A stretch of DNA of 64,000 bases from Chitinophagaceae bacterium (GCA_017307735.1 JAFKGR010000014.1:1-64000); one strand, 5' to 3'. Positions 1 to 9,319 are shown, counted from the stretch's first letter. Notes: generated by a model from the letters alone, not told the origin. Made by a program: numbers and translations.

Positions 1-144
1 AAACAAAAGATATCAGGTCAATTCAAATCTGCCGAAGGAGCCGATATGTTTGCTATCCTGAGATCCGTTATTGATACCACAATCAAATCCGGACAAAATG
101 TTTTGAATGCCTTATCCCTTATCGCTATACTGGGGACTGAATAG
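1..144 (+). pseudogene. C-terminal end of IS66-like transposase (partial at window edge)
   Basis: An open frame enters from the left edge and stops at TAG 142-144, giving 47 residues. The text reads KISGQFKSAEGADMFAILR and ends NVLNALSLIA, which resembles the C-terminal tail of IS66-family transposases, where a conserved SxxGA...F..IRS.I.T...G.NVL.AL pattern is usual. It is truncated by the window, so it cannot be judged whether the whole element is intact. No terminal inverted repeat was recognised in the 80 bases that follow. The family assignment rests on recall of the tail pattern only. Confidence 0.6.
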
Positions 145-182
145 TTACAAATAATTTAATATCTAAAAAAGAATATTTTTTA

Positions 183-200
183 TCGCCCCGTATTGGGCGA
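183..200. terminator. Hairpin between transposase tail and SpoIIM-like gene
   Basis: TCGCCC (183-188) and GGGCGA (195-200) form a 6-bp stem with a six-base loop between two convergent genes. An AT-rich tract lies on its left side. It could terminate either gene, but neither strand has a clean U-run directly after the stem, so this is tentative. Confidence 0.35.
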
Positions 201-223
201 CGTTGCACTTTTGTTTTGTTGAA

Positions 224-865
224 TCAATTCCATGGAATAAGAAACTCCCATAATGACGCAATGAAAAAGAGAGGCACGATGAGGACATAAACCCTCGCAG
301 TATCCCGTAATGCCTCAAGAGGATATCCAAGCCAACGTTTCTGACCTTGATATTCAGGATATTTTTTAAAATAGCTCATACCGAGTTTCACTCCGATCCC
401 GCCGGCTAACGTGTAGGGTATCAATTGAAGAATAAGGGTGATGATGAAGTATAAGGCTTGCTTCCAGTCAGCAAACCGGCTCTTATGCTGGCGATTGACC
501 GAAACAATGCCACCTACCCAGCCCCGAAAGGCTGCAAAGCCGTATGGCGAAATAACAGTCAACCCCGTAATTGTCTGGGGAACTGCGCCAATAACCAGGT
601 TCCGCCCGAAATCAAACAATGCGGCCTTTACAGATTTGCCCTCCTTATAAGCAATCGCAGCCGGGTCGTTGCTCTGAGCTTTTTGGACAAGTTTGTCCCG
701 GTAGTCCAATGCAAGCTGGCTGCCCTGATGAACCAATAGGGCGCCGGTGAGAACAGACAAAATGTATACGATTCCCACTCCAATGATTTGCACCCGGGCA
801 CGGTAAACAGCACGGTGGATTTTGCCCCAAAAAGAAATCCTTATTTCCTCCAGTTTACTCATCAT
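224..865 (-). CDS. SpoIIM/DUF95-family integral membrane protein
   Basis: The 213-residue protein has a short cytoplasmic N-terminus rich in charged residues and at least four hydrophobic segments, near residues 26-46, 82-108, 137-160 and 192-211. The arrangement and the middle NLVIGAVPQTITGLTVISPYGF stretch resemble the stage II sporulation protein M family. In non-sporulating bacteria that family is a membrane protein of unknown role, often beside MoxR/DUF58 genes; no such neighbours are present here. The start is a double ATG. The name comes from the fold family and does not imply sporulation. Confidence 0.65.
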   Translation of the reverse strand: MMSKLEEIRISFWGKIHRAVYRARVQIIGVGIVYILSVLTGALLVHQGSQLALDYRDKLVQKAQSNDPAAIAYKEGKSVKAALFDFGRNLVIGAVPQTITGLTVISPYGFAAFRGWVGGIVSVNRQHKSRFADWKQALYFIITLILQLIPYTLAGGIGVKLGMSYFKKYPEYQGQKRWLGYPLEALRDTARVYVLIVPLFFIASLWEFLIPWN

Positions 866-964
866 CTATGGTTTGCAACTGTAGGGCAACAATGTCGCAC
901 AGTTGAAGGACTGGTATTCAAGGTTATCATTAGAAGACAGGATACGAAGCTCTGCCATCATTAA

Positions 965-1381
965 TTACACCATCAATGCTTCACTGGTCACACCATCAAA
1001 CTCTTCATCCCTGGTTTCAGCCTCATGTTTGGTAGCCCTGACGATACCATCTTTATGGTGTGCAGGAGAATAGATCGTGTACATTTTCAATGTTGCGGTT
1101 TTGCTGGTATTCATCACATTATGTTCGGCACCTGCAGGAATCACAATGGCATCACCCTTCTTTAATTCATATTCATTCCCGTCAATCAAACATTTTCCAT
1201 GCCCTGACTCAATGCGAAAAAACTGGTCGTTGCCCGGATGCACTTCCACACTAATTTCTTCTTTTGGTTTAAGCGCCATCAGCACGAGCTGGCTGTGGCT
1301 GGCTGTATATAATACTTTGCGAAAATTATTATTCGCCTCCGTTTCTTTTTCGATATTAATTTTAAAACCTTTCATGATCAT
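965..1381 (-). CDS. Cupin domain protein
   Basis: This is a 138-residue single-domain cupin. Cupin motif 1 is seen as EVHPGNDQFFRIESG (His48, Glu58) and motif 2 as PAGAEHNV (His87). A glycine-proline beta-barrel pattern lies between them, with GDAIVIPAGAEH typical of small metal-binding cupins. Members bind a metal and act as isomerases, dioxygenases or sugar sensors; which applies here cannot be told. The C-terminus after residue 110 (HHKDGIVRATKHEAE) is polar and conserved in a common bacterial cupin subgroup. Two in-frame ATGs lie six bases apart, so the start may be at 1381 or 1375. Confidence 0.85.
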   Translation of the reverse strand: MIMKGFKINIEKETEANNNFRKVLYTASHSQLVLMALKPKEEISVEVHPGNDQFFRIESGHGKCLIDGNEYELKKGDAIVIPAGAEHNVMNTSKTATLKMYTIYSPAHHKDGIVRATKHEAETRDEEFDGVTSEALMV

Positions 1382-1668
1382 GAATTTTATTGATAAACAA
1401 TTCGTTTCTTTCGTCCGGGAATTTTTGTAGCTAATTTAGGCTGCTTACCATATGATTTCCTATGACCAATGTCAATCAGAGTGGTGACTGCCATCAACGA
1501 ACTTTCATGATACCTGGCTTTCAGGCCCTTACTTCTTTTGAGGATTGAAAATAAAAATGAAGGATATTTGTTGGTATACCCCTGGAGAAAATAAAAGTTG
1601 ATCACGTATTCATTAGAATACCATACTTTTTGACGGCAAACCCATCAATTTAACTTAAACAAAATATC
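1382..1668. other. Gap without a convincing gene
   Basis: The only open frame is on the minus strand at 1387-1605. It starts with GTG and gives 72 residues with a basic C-terminus (RKSYGKQPKLATKIPGRKKR). I recognise no family and see no ribosome site, so it is not called. The ATG of the next plus-strand gene follows an AT-rich stretch ending in TTAACTTAAACAAAATATC. Confidence 0.4.
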
Positions 1669-2007
1669 ATGATCACCCGGATATGGCATGGAATCACAAA
1701 AACTGAAGATGCAGACAGCTATTTGAAATACATTGAAGACACCGGAATTAAAGATTACAAAAACATCAAAGGAAATTTGTCTGCCAAAATCCTGCGAAGG
1801 GTTGAAAATGACATTTGCCATTTCCAGACAATCACTGAATGGGATTCATGGGAAAGTATCATTCAATTTGCCGGAAAAGATTTCGAAAAAGCAAGTTATT
1901 ATGAAGAAGATAAAAAGTATCTTTTAGAATTTGATGACAAATGGGAAAAGTTGAACAACATACGGGAAATGTCAATTGACAAATGGCAAAAGTCAATTGA
2001 CAAATGA
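1669..2007 (+). CDS. Antibiotic biosynthesis monooxygenase (ABM)-like small protein
   Basis: The product has 112 residues. MITRIWHGITKTEDADSYLKY followed by a later ICHFQTITEWDSWESIIQFAG fits the ferredoxin-like ABM/heme-oxygenase fold seen in many small bacterial proteins. Some of these are monooxygenases and many have no known substrate. The C-terminus is odd: the coding sequence runs into 21-bp direct repeats, and residues DKW-K recur with the third Trp codon changed to TGA, which is the present stop. The frame would stay open for 24 more codons past it. The core fold is complete within about 95 residues, so function is probably unaffected. Confidence 0.6.
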   Translation: MITRIWHGITKTEDADSYLKYIEDTGIKDYKNIKGNLSAKILRRVENDICHFQTITEWDSWESIIQFAGKDFEKASYYEEDKKYLLEFDDKWEKLNNIREMSIDKWQKSIDK

Positions 2008-2038
2008 GAAAAGTTGATCAACATACGGGATTTGTCAA
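1935..2038 (+). repeat. 63-bp-spaced repeat with internal 21-bp units
   Basis: A 41-base segment at 1935-1975 recurs at 1998-2038 with about four mismatches. Between them the 21-base unit at 1971-1991 recurs at 1992-2012 with two mismatches. All periods are multiples of three. The repeats straddle the stop codon of the ABM-like gene. Confidence 0.8.
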
Positions 2039-2240
2039 CCTGCAAAAGGGGCTTTTTTAGCTTCTTTGCCTCTCAACGATAGCGGGATGGCGAAACTTCC
2101 GGAATTTCACAAGCGCAACTCTTCTGCCTGTAGCGGGAAGAAATCGACCCGGAAACCGGGGAAGAAAACTTATGATTCAGTTTAATCCAACATCCAATTA
2201 CAGCATATCAAAATATTCATCAGTCTTCATACCTCACAAC

Positions 2241-4067
2241 TTACCTCTTCAGATAATCTGCATAAGAAACCTGCATATATGATTTCGGAATCTTTAATTG
2301 CGTGGTGTCATACCCCGGCGTTTGATGAATGATCCTTCTGGAAACATTGTCAAATGTGATATACCCCTTGTCTGTAATCCAGCCAAACCCGTCATTAAAA
2401 TCGTAAAATGCAAATGATCTTGAAGAGGAATCCAGAAGGTCTTTACCCCAGTGAAAATCTTCAGCAGGGATGTGAAGCTGATCCAAAACCGTTGTCACAA
2501 TGTCTGTTTGTGAACCTGTTTTATTGATCACTCCTTTCAATGTCAAAGCGCCTCCGGTAAAAACCAGCGGTATATGAAACTTTGAAGGAACATCAGTGGG
2601 ATCATTCCCCGGCAACGGATGGCCATGGTCGGCCGTAATTACAACGAGTGTATTTTTCCAAAGTGGTGTTTCTTTCAATTTCCCGATAAAATCTCCCAAA
2701 ACACTGTCGGCATAATAAACTGAATTCTTAAACTTATCTGTTTCATCACTCCCGCCAAAATGTTTCAACGGAACATCAAAGGGTTCATGGCTGCTCAATG
2801 AAAAAATGGCAGAGAAAAACGGTTGCTTTTCTTTTTGAATATCAGAAAGAAACCTTCCGAATACAAACTGATCATGCACGCCCCATGAAGTGGTACGTTC
2901 GGAAATGGGAAAATCATATTTCGAAACCAGATGTTTGAACCCCACATTGATGAGATACGATTTGATATTGGCAAATTCCAGTTCTCCCCCATAGGTGTAG
3001 CTGCAAGTATAACCATAGGATTCAAGAACCCCTGCAAGGCTCGGCAAATTTCTCGTCTTGGTCGGCGTCCTGATTATGCTTCTGATGGCCTGGTTAGGAT
3101 ACCCGCTCAGTACCGCAACCTGCCCTTTTTCACTTCTGTCTCCGGCTGCATAAATATTTTTAAACAACAATCCATTGGCAGCAATAGAATCAAGATTGGG
3201 TGTTACACCAACCTCCCCGCCAACAGCACTGACCCATTTGGCGGTAAAACTTTCCATGATAATGAAAATTATATTGGGCCGGGTTGTATCGAGAGCCGGA
3301 GTTATCTTTTTGGTTCCGGTATTATACAAAGAACTGACAACACTTTCCGCTTCTCTATTGTCGAAATATTCAAATGGATTCGTTTCACTGTTTCTGTTGA
3401 GTAAACTGTAAATAATATTCCAGGGCAGGTTGATGCCGGCATGATCGGCAAACAATTGATCCGAAAAATAAACATCACTGATATTTAATGCAATTTTTTG
3501 AATACCTCCGCGGATCGGAATAAACAAAAAAGCAGTCATGAACAATGCAATCAAAAGGTTGAGCAATGCAGGCCTTTCCCTTTTCCTGAAAGGAGAAATA
3601 TTAAAATACCGGAATAAGAAAATGAAGAGAAAACAGAGAAATGCAAAAATGATTAACAGTACGATCCAGGGAGAAGACGATATTGAGGTAATCATTTCTT
3701 TTGGTGTACTAAAATATTTTAAAGGGGTTGCATCCAGCCTGAATCCCCAATCGGTATAGAGTTCCAGGTCCGCAATAGTCAAAAAAGAAATAATTACTAT
3801 CAGGGCGATTGTATAAATCCTGACAACTCCCCTTACACGTAAATCCGGGATGATTGATTTTATCAAATACAACAGAAAAGGAAGTACCGATATATAGGCT
3901 GCTGCCGAAGCATCCATCCTGAAACCATAGAAAAAGGTTTTCAGGATGGTTTGAAACGACAATTCATTGGTAAGGTGGATGTGATAGAAAAGAAAAAGCG
4001 CCCTGGTAATTATGAAAAAAATTATCCAGAAAAAATAATAACTAAAAAATGCTGCAAACCTTTTCAT
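2241..4067 (-). CDS. LTA synthase-like membrane sulfatase / phosphoglycerol transferase
   Basis: About 608 residues. The N-terminal third is hydrophobic with roughly five membrane segments. The rest is a periplasmic alkaline phosphatase/sulfatase-type domain: RPNIIFIIMESFTAKW carries the metal-binding Glu and candidate nucleophile Thr, GDRSEKGQVAVLSGYP follows, and TADHGHPLPG carries the metal-binding Asp-His pair. Relatives transfer phosphoglycerol or phosphoethanolamine to surface polymers; the acceptor here is unknown. A TTG start at 4115 is possible, but ATG 4067 follows a GAGGGC purine run and leads straight into the first membrane helix, so it was chosen. The gene lies downstream of the M1 peptidase on the same strand with a gap near 96 bases. 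Confidence 0.82.
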   Translation of the reverse strand: MKRFAAFFSYYFFWIIFFIITRALFLFYHIHLTNELSFQTILKTFFYGFRMDASAAAYISVLPFLLYLIKSIIPDLRVRGVVRIYTIALIVIISFLTIADLELYTDWGFRLDATPLKYFSTPKEMITSISSSPWIVLLIIFAFLCFLFIFLFRYFNISPFRKRERPALLNLLIALFMTAFLFIPIRGGIQKIALNISDVYFSDQLFADHAGINLPWNIIYSLLNRNSETNPFEYFDNREAESVVSSLYNTGTKKITPALDTTRPNIIFIIMESFTAKWVSAVGGEVGVTPNLDSIAANGLLFKNIYAAGDRSEKGQVAVLSGYPNQAIRSIIRTPTKTRNLPSLAGVLESYGYTCSYTYGGELEFANIKSYLINVGFKHLVSKYDFPISERTTSWGVHDQFVFGRFLSDIQKEKQPFFSAIFSLSSHEPFDVPLKHFGGSDETDKFKNSVYYADSVLGDFIGKLKETPLWKNTLVVITADHGHPLPGNDPTDVPSKFHIPLVFTGGALTLKGVINKTGSQTDIVTTVLDQLHIPAEDFHWGKDLLDSSSRSFAFYDFNDGFGWITDKGYITFDNVSRRIIHQTPGYDTTQLKIPKSYMQVSYADYLKR

Positions 4068-4163
4068 AGTGGCGGCCCTCACAATTTCAGGATATTCAAA
4101 AATTCTTTTCCCCAAACGATCTTCTTTGCACTGGTCAGTGTGCGATACCCGGTTACCAAAAAA

Positions 4164-5897
4164 CTAATCATCACCTGTTTCCTTCACATTTACATAAAAA
4201 TTCTCATCCGCTTTGACAGTATTAAATTCATCACCCGCAACCTGCCAGGCACCGGTTGGATGTATCCATTTCAGTTTTCCGGCATTGTCAAAAATCCTGA
4301 CGGGCATATTGAAACCATCCACACAATCTGCCCACCTGTAAAACAACCTGCCGTTTTCTGTTTTATATTCCAGTACCGGGATCTTCGTAGTTGTGAGGTA
4401 TTGCTCAAATACTTTGGAAAAATCGATACCTGATTTTTCACTGATGTAATCTTCTATTTGTTTTCCCCACACTGTCTGATGCCTGAATTGTGAACTCAAT
4501 CCGTGCAAAACAGACCTGAACTTTTCATCATTATTGATAATTTGCCTGATGGCATGAATCATGTTGCCTCCTTTGTAATACATATCTCCGCTTCCTTCAT
4601 TATTAACGCCATAAAATCCAATGATTGGTTTGTCATTCCTTATATTTTTTCTTACTCCGACAATATAATCAGTACCTGCTTTTTTGCCGTAATAATATTC
4701 TGTAAACAAGGTTTCGGCATAATTGGCAAAAGCCTCATGCACCCACATATCGGCAATGTCTTTGGTAGTAATATTATTTCCAAACCACTCGTGCGCGCTT
4801 TCATGTACAATAATGAAATCCCACTTCAATCCCCATCCTGTACCCGACAAATCGCGGCCGAGATACCCTTCATCAAAATGATTTCCGTAAGCAATGGCAC
4901 TCTGGTGTTCCATTCCCAGATAAGGAGCCTCCACCAGTTTGTACCCGTCTTTATAAAACGGATACGGGCCAAACCAATATTCAAAGGCCTTCATCATCCG
5001 CGTGGCATCTTCAAAATGTTTTTTTGCAATAGTGAGGTTGCTGTCCAATACCCAGTAATCCATTGTCAGCGGCCCATCCAGCCCGGGATACATTTCACGC
5101 CAATGCACATACTTGCCAATATAAGGCGAGATGTCATAATTATTAATCGGATTTACAACAGCCCATGTTAACGTATGAGTGCCATCATGATTGTTTACAG
5201 AATCGCGCATTCTGCCGTTGCTGATGATCATCAGGCTGTCCGGCCCTGTGAATGACATTGAAGCGCTGTCCGGTTCATCTCCCTGATAATCTTTGCACGG
5301 GTACCAGACACTTGCACCAATTTCCTGGCAGGCCACACCGATAAAAGGATTTCCCCATTTGTCTTTTTTCCAGACCACTCCCCCATCCCATGGCGGAAGC
5401 TTTGCAGCCTGTGGTTTTCCGTGATAATAAATGGTGAGATTGGGAATGAATCCGGCCGTATCTTTTATTTTTAAAACTGGTCGGCGGTCATTCTCTCTTC
5501 CGGCGTAATCCAGTTTCACAAACCATGCATTGCCATCCTGCCCTACATTCAGTTTCCGGCGCTGGCTTCTTACGATGGTCCTTGTTTGCCCTTTAATCTT
5601 TTTGGAATAAAAACGGTAACCGAAATCTACAATCGCCGAATCCAGAATCAGAGGAGACTGAAGATCTATCTGAAAAAATTGAGGGAAACCGGGTTTCGCT
5701 TTGAATGAAATAATATTATATCCGGAAATTGTACTATCGGGAATATTAAACTTTACGTGCAAATCGTAATGTGTCACATCCCACCAATCGCGGCCCGGGC
5801 CATTGCTTCCGCGTAAAGTGTCAGCATGGGTAAACGGCTGGGCATTTGTTAACCACGGGATAAGAAATGTGATAGACAGGAGTAGAATCTTTTTCAT
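4164..5897 (-). CDS. Secreted M1-family zinc aminopeptidase
   Basis: The 577-residue protein has a signal peptide (MKKILLLSITFLIPWLTNAQ). An N-terminal beta domain is followed by an M1 thermolysin-like domain. The zinc site is complete: HESAH (His365, Glu366, His369) and the third ligand in WVHEAFANYAE (Glu388). LGMEHQS near residue 327 takes the place of the family's GAMEN exopeptidase loop. It should remove N-terminal residues from peptides in the periplasm or outside the cell. It is shorter than the ~850-residue classical M1 enzymes because it lacks the large C-terminal helical domain, as is usual for secreted Bacteroidota members. It is divergent from the peptide-binding lipoprotein gene by only 30 bases. 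Confidence 0.93.
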   Translation of the reverse strand: MKKILLLSITFLIPWLTNAQPFTHADTLRGSNGPGRDWWDVTHYDLHVKFNIPDSTISGYNIISFKAKPGFPQFFQIDLQSPLILDSAIVDFGYRFYSKKIKGQTRTIVRSQRRKLNVGQDGNAWFVKLDYAGRENDRRPVLKIKDTAGFIPNLTIYYHGKPQAAKLPPWDGGVVWKKDKWGNPFIGVACQEIGASVWYPCKDYQGDEPDSASMSFTGPDSLMIISNGRMRDSVNNHDGTHTLTWAVVNPINNYDISPYIGKYVHWREMYPGLDGPLTMDYWVLDSNLTIAKKHFEDATRMMKAFEYWFGPYPFYKDGYKLVEAPYLGMEHQSAIAYGNHFDEGYLGRDLSGTGWGLKWDFIIVHESAHEWFGNNITTKDIADMWVHEAFANYAETLFTEYYYGKKAGTDYIVGVRKNIRNDKPIIGFYGVNNEGSGDMYYKGGNMIHAIRQIINNDEKFRSVLHGLSSQFRHQTVWGKQIEDYISEKSGIDFSKVFEQYLTTTKIPVLEYKTENGRLFYRWADCVDGFNMPVRIFDNAGKLKWIHPTGAWQVAGDEFNTVKADENFYVNVKETGDD

Positions 5898-5922
5898 TTA
5901 TTAAATTTATCGCTTCAGCCGA

Positions 5923-5930
5923 CAAAGATG
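5923..5930 (-). promoter_or_regulatory. Candidate -7 box of the M1 peptidase
   Basis: On the minus strand the bases read CATCTTTG, one mismatch from the Bacteroidota TAnnTTTG element, 25 bases before the ATG at 5897. It overlaps the start codon of the divergent gene. Confidence 0.4.
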
Positions 5931-7583
5931 AAATTAAAAACTAAATCAGGACGAACAACCTACAGCACATTTCACATTTTCATAATTCTGACTTTGACCC
6001 TGGGCCTCTTTTCCTGCGGACAAACAAAGAGAAATAACAATATTTTTCATTACAATGAACAAAGCGGAATTGCGAGCCTGGATCCTGCATTTGCAAAATC
6101 ATTATCCGTTATGTGGGCCATTCATCAACTATATAATACGTTGGTCGAGATTGACCAAAACATGAATATAGCGCCTTCCCTCGCCAAGAGCTGGGATGAA
6201 TCGGCAGATCACCTTACGTTTACTTTCCATTTGAGAAATGATATTTATTTTCAGGACAACGGTGCCTTTCCCGGAGGAAAAGGAAGAAGAATGACGGCGC
6301 AGGATGTTGCTTATAGTTTCCGGCGCATTATTGACCCGGCCACAGCCAGCAGCGGCGCCTGGATTTTCAACAGCCGCGTTGATCCTTCGCATCCGTTCAC
6401 TGCTTTGAATGATTCAACATTCCAATTAAAACTCATTAAACCATTCCATCCGATTCTCGGCGTGCTCAGTATGCAGTATTGCAGCATTGTACCTAAAGAA
6501 GTAGTTGAAAAATACGGCAAGGATTTCAGAAGCCATCCGTGTGGAACCGGTCCCTTTCAACTGGTGGCATGGGAAGAAGGACAGGCCATAATCATGAAAA
6601 AGAATCCCGGATATTTTGAAAGAGACAGTGCCGGGAACCGCCTCCCCTACCTCGACGGGATTAAAATTACGTTTCTTGAAAATAAGGCGACCGAGTTTTT
6701 GGAATTTGAACAACAGCGGCTGGAGTTTGTCAATGATATTGATCCTTCTTTCAAAGATGAAGTATTATCCAAATCAGGAGAACTGAGGCCCGACTGGAAA
6801 GGCAAAATTGTATTACAGAAACACCCCTACCTGACGACAGAATATTTCGGGATTCTGATGAATACAACTAAAAACCTCGTGAAAAATTCTCCTCTCAGAG
6901 ATGTGCGGGTCCGGCAGGCCATCAATTACGGATTCGACAGAAAGAAACTGATGCTATACATCAGGAATTCTATTGGCACCCCGGCTACCAGCGGATTTGT
7001 ACCACTTGGATTGCCATCATTTGACAGTTCCCGTGTAAAAGGATACAATTACAATCCGCAAAAAGCAATGCAACTTTTGAAGGAAGCAGGATACCCTCAG
7101 GGAAGAGGCCTGCCGGAAATTCCGTTGCTGACCATTCCCATCTATGGAGACATTGCCAGTTTTGTGGCCAATCAACTAAGACAAATCGGAATCCGTGTAA
7201 AAGTGGATGTGGTTCAAAAAAGTTTATTGCTGGAGCAAACCGCAAAATCAGAAGCATTATTTTTCAGGGGTAGCTGGATCGGGGATTACCCGGATGCCGA
7301 AAATTTCCTGAGTGTTTTTTACAGCAAAAATCCTGCACCTCCCAATTATACGAGGTACAGCAATCCGGCATTCGACAAACTCTACGAAAAAGCTTTGGCA
7401 GAGACGAATGATTCTGTCCGTTACAGAATTTACCAGCAGGCAGATCAACTGATGATGAAAGATGCACCCGTGGTTCCGATCTGGTATGATATGGTTGTGC
7501 GGCTTGTGCAGCCCTATGTAAAAAACTTTGTACCTAACAGTTCAAATCTGCTGGAATTAAGAAGAGTAAAAATTGAAAAATAA
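5928..7583 (+). CDS. Peptide ABC transporter substrate-binding lipoprotein (SBP_bac_5 family)
   Basis: 551 residues. The signal peptide ends in the lipobox LFSC, so it should be a lipoprotein. The mature protein follows the DppA/OppA pattern: early ASLDPAFA, then LAKSWDESADHLTFTFHLR, MTAQDVAYSFRRI, CGTGPFQLVAWEEGQ, VRQAINYGFDRKKL and a C-terminal PVVPIWYD. It should bind oligopeptides or nickel-type ligands for an ABC importer. No permease genes adjoin it; a fused DppD-DppF-like ATPase lies 19 kb away at 26257. The divergent M1 peptidase fits a role in peptide scavenging, but this link is inferred from position only. Confidence 0.92.
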   Translation: MKLKTKSGRTTYSTFHIFIILTLTLGLFSCGQTKRNNNIFHYNEQSGIASLDPAFAKSLSVMWAIHQLYNTLVEIDQNMNIAPSLAKSWDESADHLTFTFHLRNDIYFQDNGAFPGGKGRRMTAQDVAYSFRRIIDPATASSGAWIFNSRVDPSHPFTALNDSTFQLKLIKPFHPILGVLSMQYCSIVPKEVVEKYGKDFRSHPCGTGPFQLVAWEEGQAIIMKKNPGYFERDSAGNRLPYLDGIKITFLENKATEFLEFEQQRLEFVNDIDPSFKDEVLSKSGELRPDWKGKIVLQKHPYLTTEYFGILMNTTKNLVKNSPLRDVRVRQAINYGFDRKKLMLYIRNSIGTPATSGFVPLGLPSFDSSRVKGYNYNPQKAMQLLKEAGYPQGRGLPEIPLLTIPIYGDIASFVANQLRQIGIRVKVDVVQKSLLLEQTAKSEALFFRGSWIGDYPDAENFLSVFYSKNPAPPNYTRYSNPAFDKLYEKALAETNDSVRYRIYQQADQLMMKDAPVVPIWYDMVVRLVQPYVKNFVPNSSNLLELRRVKIEK

Positions 7584-7679
7584 TTTTACATGGTTAAGTT
7601 TGTGGCTGCAAAACTTTGTTTTTCACAGAAGATGATTTACAGGTTACGGTAAAAAACTTCAGAACCAATTCTACTCCGA

Positions 7680-8717
7680 ATGCAGTCAAACAAGATTTCT
7701 CCTTCAGTTGCCATCGTTATTCTGAATTGGAATGGAAAACATTTTCTCGAACAATTTTTACCTTCGGTACTGGATTCCCAATATGAAAACTTCGCGATCT
7801 ATGTTGCCGACAATGCATCTTCCGATGGTTCTGTGGAATTATTGAAAAACACTTTTTCTTCTGTAAAAATTATTGAACTCAATAAAAACTTTGGCTTCGC
7901 CGAAGGATACAACAGGGCTTTAAAAAATTTAAAAGAAGAATATTTTGTTTTACTCAACAGCGATGTGAAGGTGACGCCAAAATGGATCGCTCCGGTCATA
8001 GAACTAATGGAGTCGGACAAACAAATAGCTGCCTGTCAGCCAAAAATACTTTCCCTGAACAATCCGGAATATTTTGAATATGCCGGCGCTTGCGGAGGCT
8101 GGATAGACAAGAACGTTTATCCGTTTTGCAGAGGAAGGATATTCGATTTCTGTGAAAAAGATGAAGGCCAATATGACGATGCAGTTCCGATTTTCTGGGC
8201 ATCCGGTGCGGCTCTTTTTATCAGAAGCAATGCGTACCAGGAATGCCGGGGAATGGATGAATATTTTTTTGCACATCAGGAAGAAATTGATTTGTGCTGG
8301 AGATTGCAAAATGCCGGGTATAAAATTTTCGTACAACCATCCTCGGTAGTATATCATTTGGGAGGAGGCAGCCTGCAACAGGGCAGCACGAGAAAAGTAT
8401 TTCTCAATTTCAGGAACAACCTGATCATGATGTACAAAAACCTGGACAAAAAAGAGAGAACACCAAAAATCTTAAAACGAATGGCACTGGATGGGGTGGC
8501 AGGTGGCATGTATTTGGTAAAAGGAAAACTCAGTTATGTCATTGCCATATTAAAAGCACACGGCGCTTTTTACAGGTGGTTGTGGAATCATAAAACGGAT
8601 AACCATTCCCGAAAGAGGCTGTGCGATCTTGCAGGAGTATTTGACGGGAGCATAGTCAAAACATTTTTTATTCAGAGGCAAAAAGTTTTTTCACAAATTG
8701 TCGGTAACAAAAAATGA
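7680..8717 (+). CDS. Glycosyltransferase family 2, rhamnosyltransferase-like
   Basis: 345 residues with a GT-A fold. The N-terminus VAIVILNWNGKHFLEQFLPS, the nucleotide-binding ADNASSDGS and the metal-binding region LLNSDVKVTPKW are typical of the GT2 subgroup that includes rhamnosyl- and dTDP-sugar transferases. ASGAALFIRSNAY and QEEIDLCWRLQNAGYKI give the acceptor-side motif ED-W (here EIDLCWR). It has no membrane anchor apart from a weakly hydrophobic C-terminus. It likely adds sugars to a cell-surface glycan; donor and acceptor are unknown. It stands alone, not in a polysaccharide cluster. Confidence 0.9.
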   Translation: MQSNKISPSVAIVILNWNGKHFLEQFLPSVLDSQYENFAIYVADNASSDGSVELLKNTFSSVKIIELNKNFGFAEGYNRALKNLKEEYFVLLNSDVKVTPKWIAPVIELMESDKQIAACQPKILSLNNPEYFEYAGACGGWIDKNVYPFCRGRIFDFCEKDEGQYDDAVPIFWASGAALFIRSNAYQECRGMDEYFFAHQEEIDLCWRLQNAGYKIFVQPSSVVYHLGGGSLQQGSTRKVFLNFRNNLIMMYKNLDKKERTPKILKRMALDGVAGGMYLVKGKLSYVIAILKAHGAFYRWLWNHKTDNHSRKRLCDLAGVFDGSIVKTFFIQRQKVFSQIVGNKK

Positions 8718-8736
8718 AATAATCAAATCAAACATT

Positions 8737-8744
8737 TACATTTG
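8737..8744 (+). promoter_or_regulatory. -7 promoter box (TACATTTG)
   Basis: TACATTTG matches TAnnTTTG exactly and sits 19 bases before the ATG at 8764. This supports a separate transcript for the small membrane protein and argues against the longer frame that starts at 8698. Confidence 0.5.
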
Positions 8745-8763
8745 CTACAATCAATTTCAAAAT

Positions 8764-8976
8764 ATGGAACAGGAACAAGAACAGGGAACTAACAGCCATA
8801 AAAACGATCTGGCCTATAGCTGGGTCAGCACTTCCAGGTTTCTATTTTATTGCCAATTGGCGATTATGCTCGCTTTATGTGCCGGAATGATTTGGGGAAT
8901 GTATGTGAACCGTTACAAGGGAAAACCCAATGTGGAAGTTCCGTCAAACACATTGTACAATCCCACATACAAATAA
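8764..8976 (+). CDS. Small single-pass membrane protein, unknown function
   Basis: 70 residues: an acidic, glutamine-rich start (MEQEQEQGTNSHKND), one membrane helix (FYCQLAIMLALCAGMIWGMYV) and a short polar tail. The start was placed at ATG 8764 because a clean -7 box lies just upstream, whereas the longer frame begins inside the glycosyltransferase gene. I do not recognise a family. Its position after the glycosyltransferase does not by itself imply a shared role. Confidence 0.6.
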   Translation: MEQEQEQGTNSHKNDLAYSWVSTSRFLFYCQLAIMLALCAGMIWGMYVNRYKGKPNVEVPSNTLYNPTYK

Positions 8977-9179
8977 ATCCTGAGGTCATTTTATTCATTG
9001 CGACCGCCGTGCAATCCGGGAAGTTTTGAGAATAAGCCAAAGAAGCTTATTTGGCAAAGTAAGGTTTGTCAGTGGCGGGGCCGTTAGTCCAAATCCTGCC
9101 AATCAATCGCCATACGCAAAGCGGTTTCGGTTGCTTTTTATTTTGAAGTAATTTTGGTGAATAATTCTGAAATAATTTT

Positions 9180-9210
9180 TTGGGTGGCATTGATTGTAAC
9201 TCTATTTTTG
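9180..9210 (+). promoter_or_regulatory. Promoter of tRNA-Gly
   Basis: TTG at 9180-9182 and TATTTTTG at 9203-9210 are separated by 20 bases and match both elements of the Bacteroidota primary-sigma promoter. The tRNA begins 27 bases beyond the -7 box. Confidence 0.65.
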
Positions 9211-9237
9211 CAGCCCGTTCAAAGTTCTTCAACATAA

Positions 9238-9310
<73 letters not shown>

Positions 9311-9319
9311 CACAACAGT

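Noticed and set aside
1387..1605. 72-codon minus-strand frame
   Set aside because: GTG start, no ribosome site and no recognisable family; kept only as a note.
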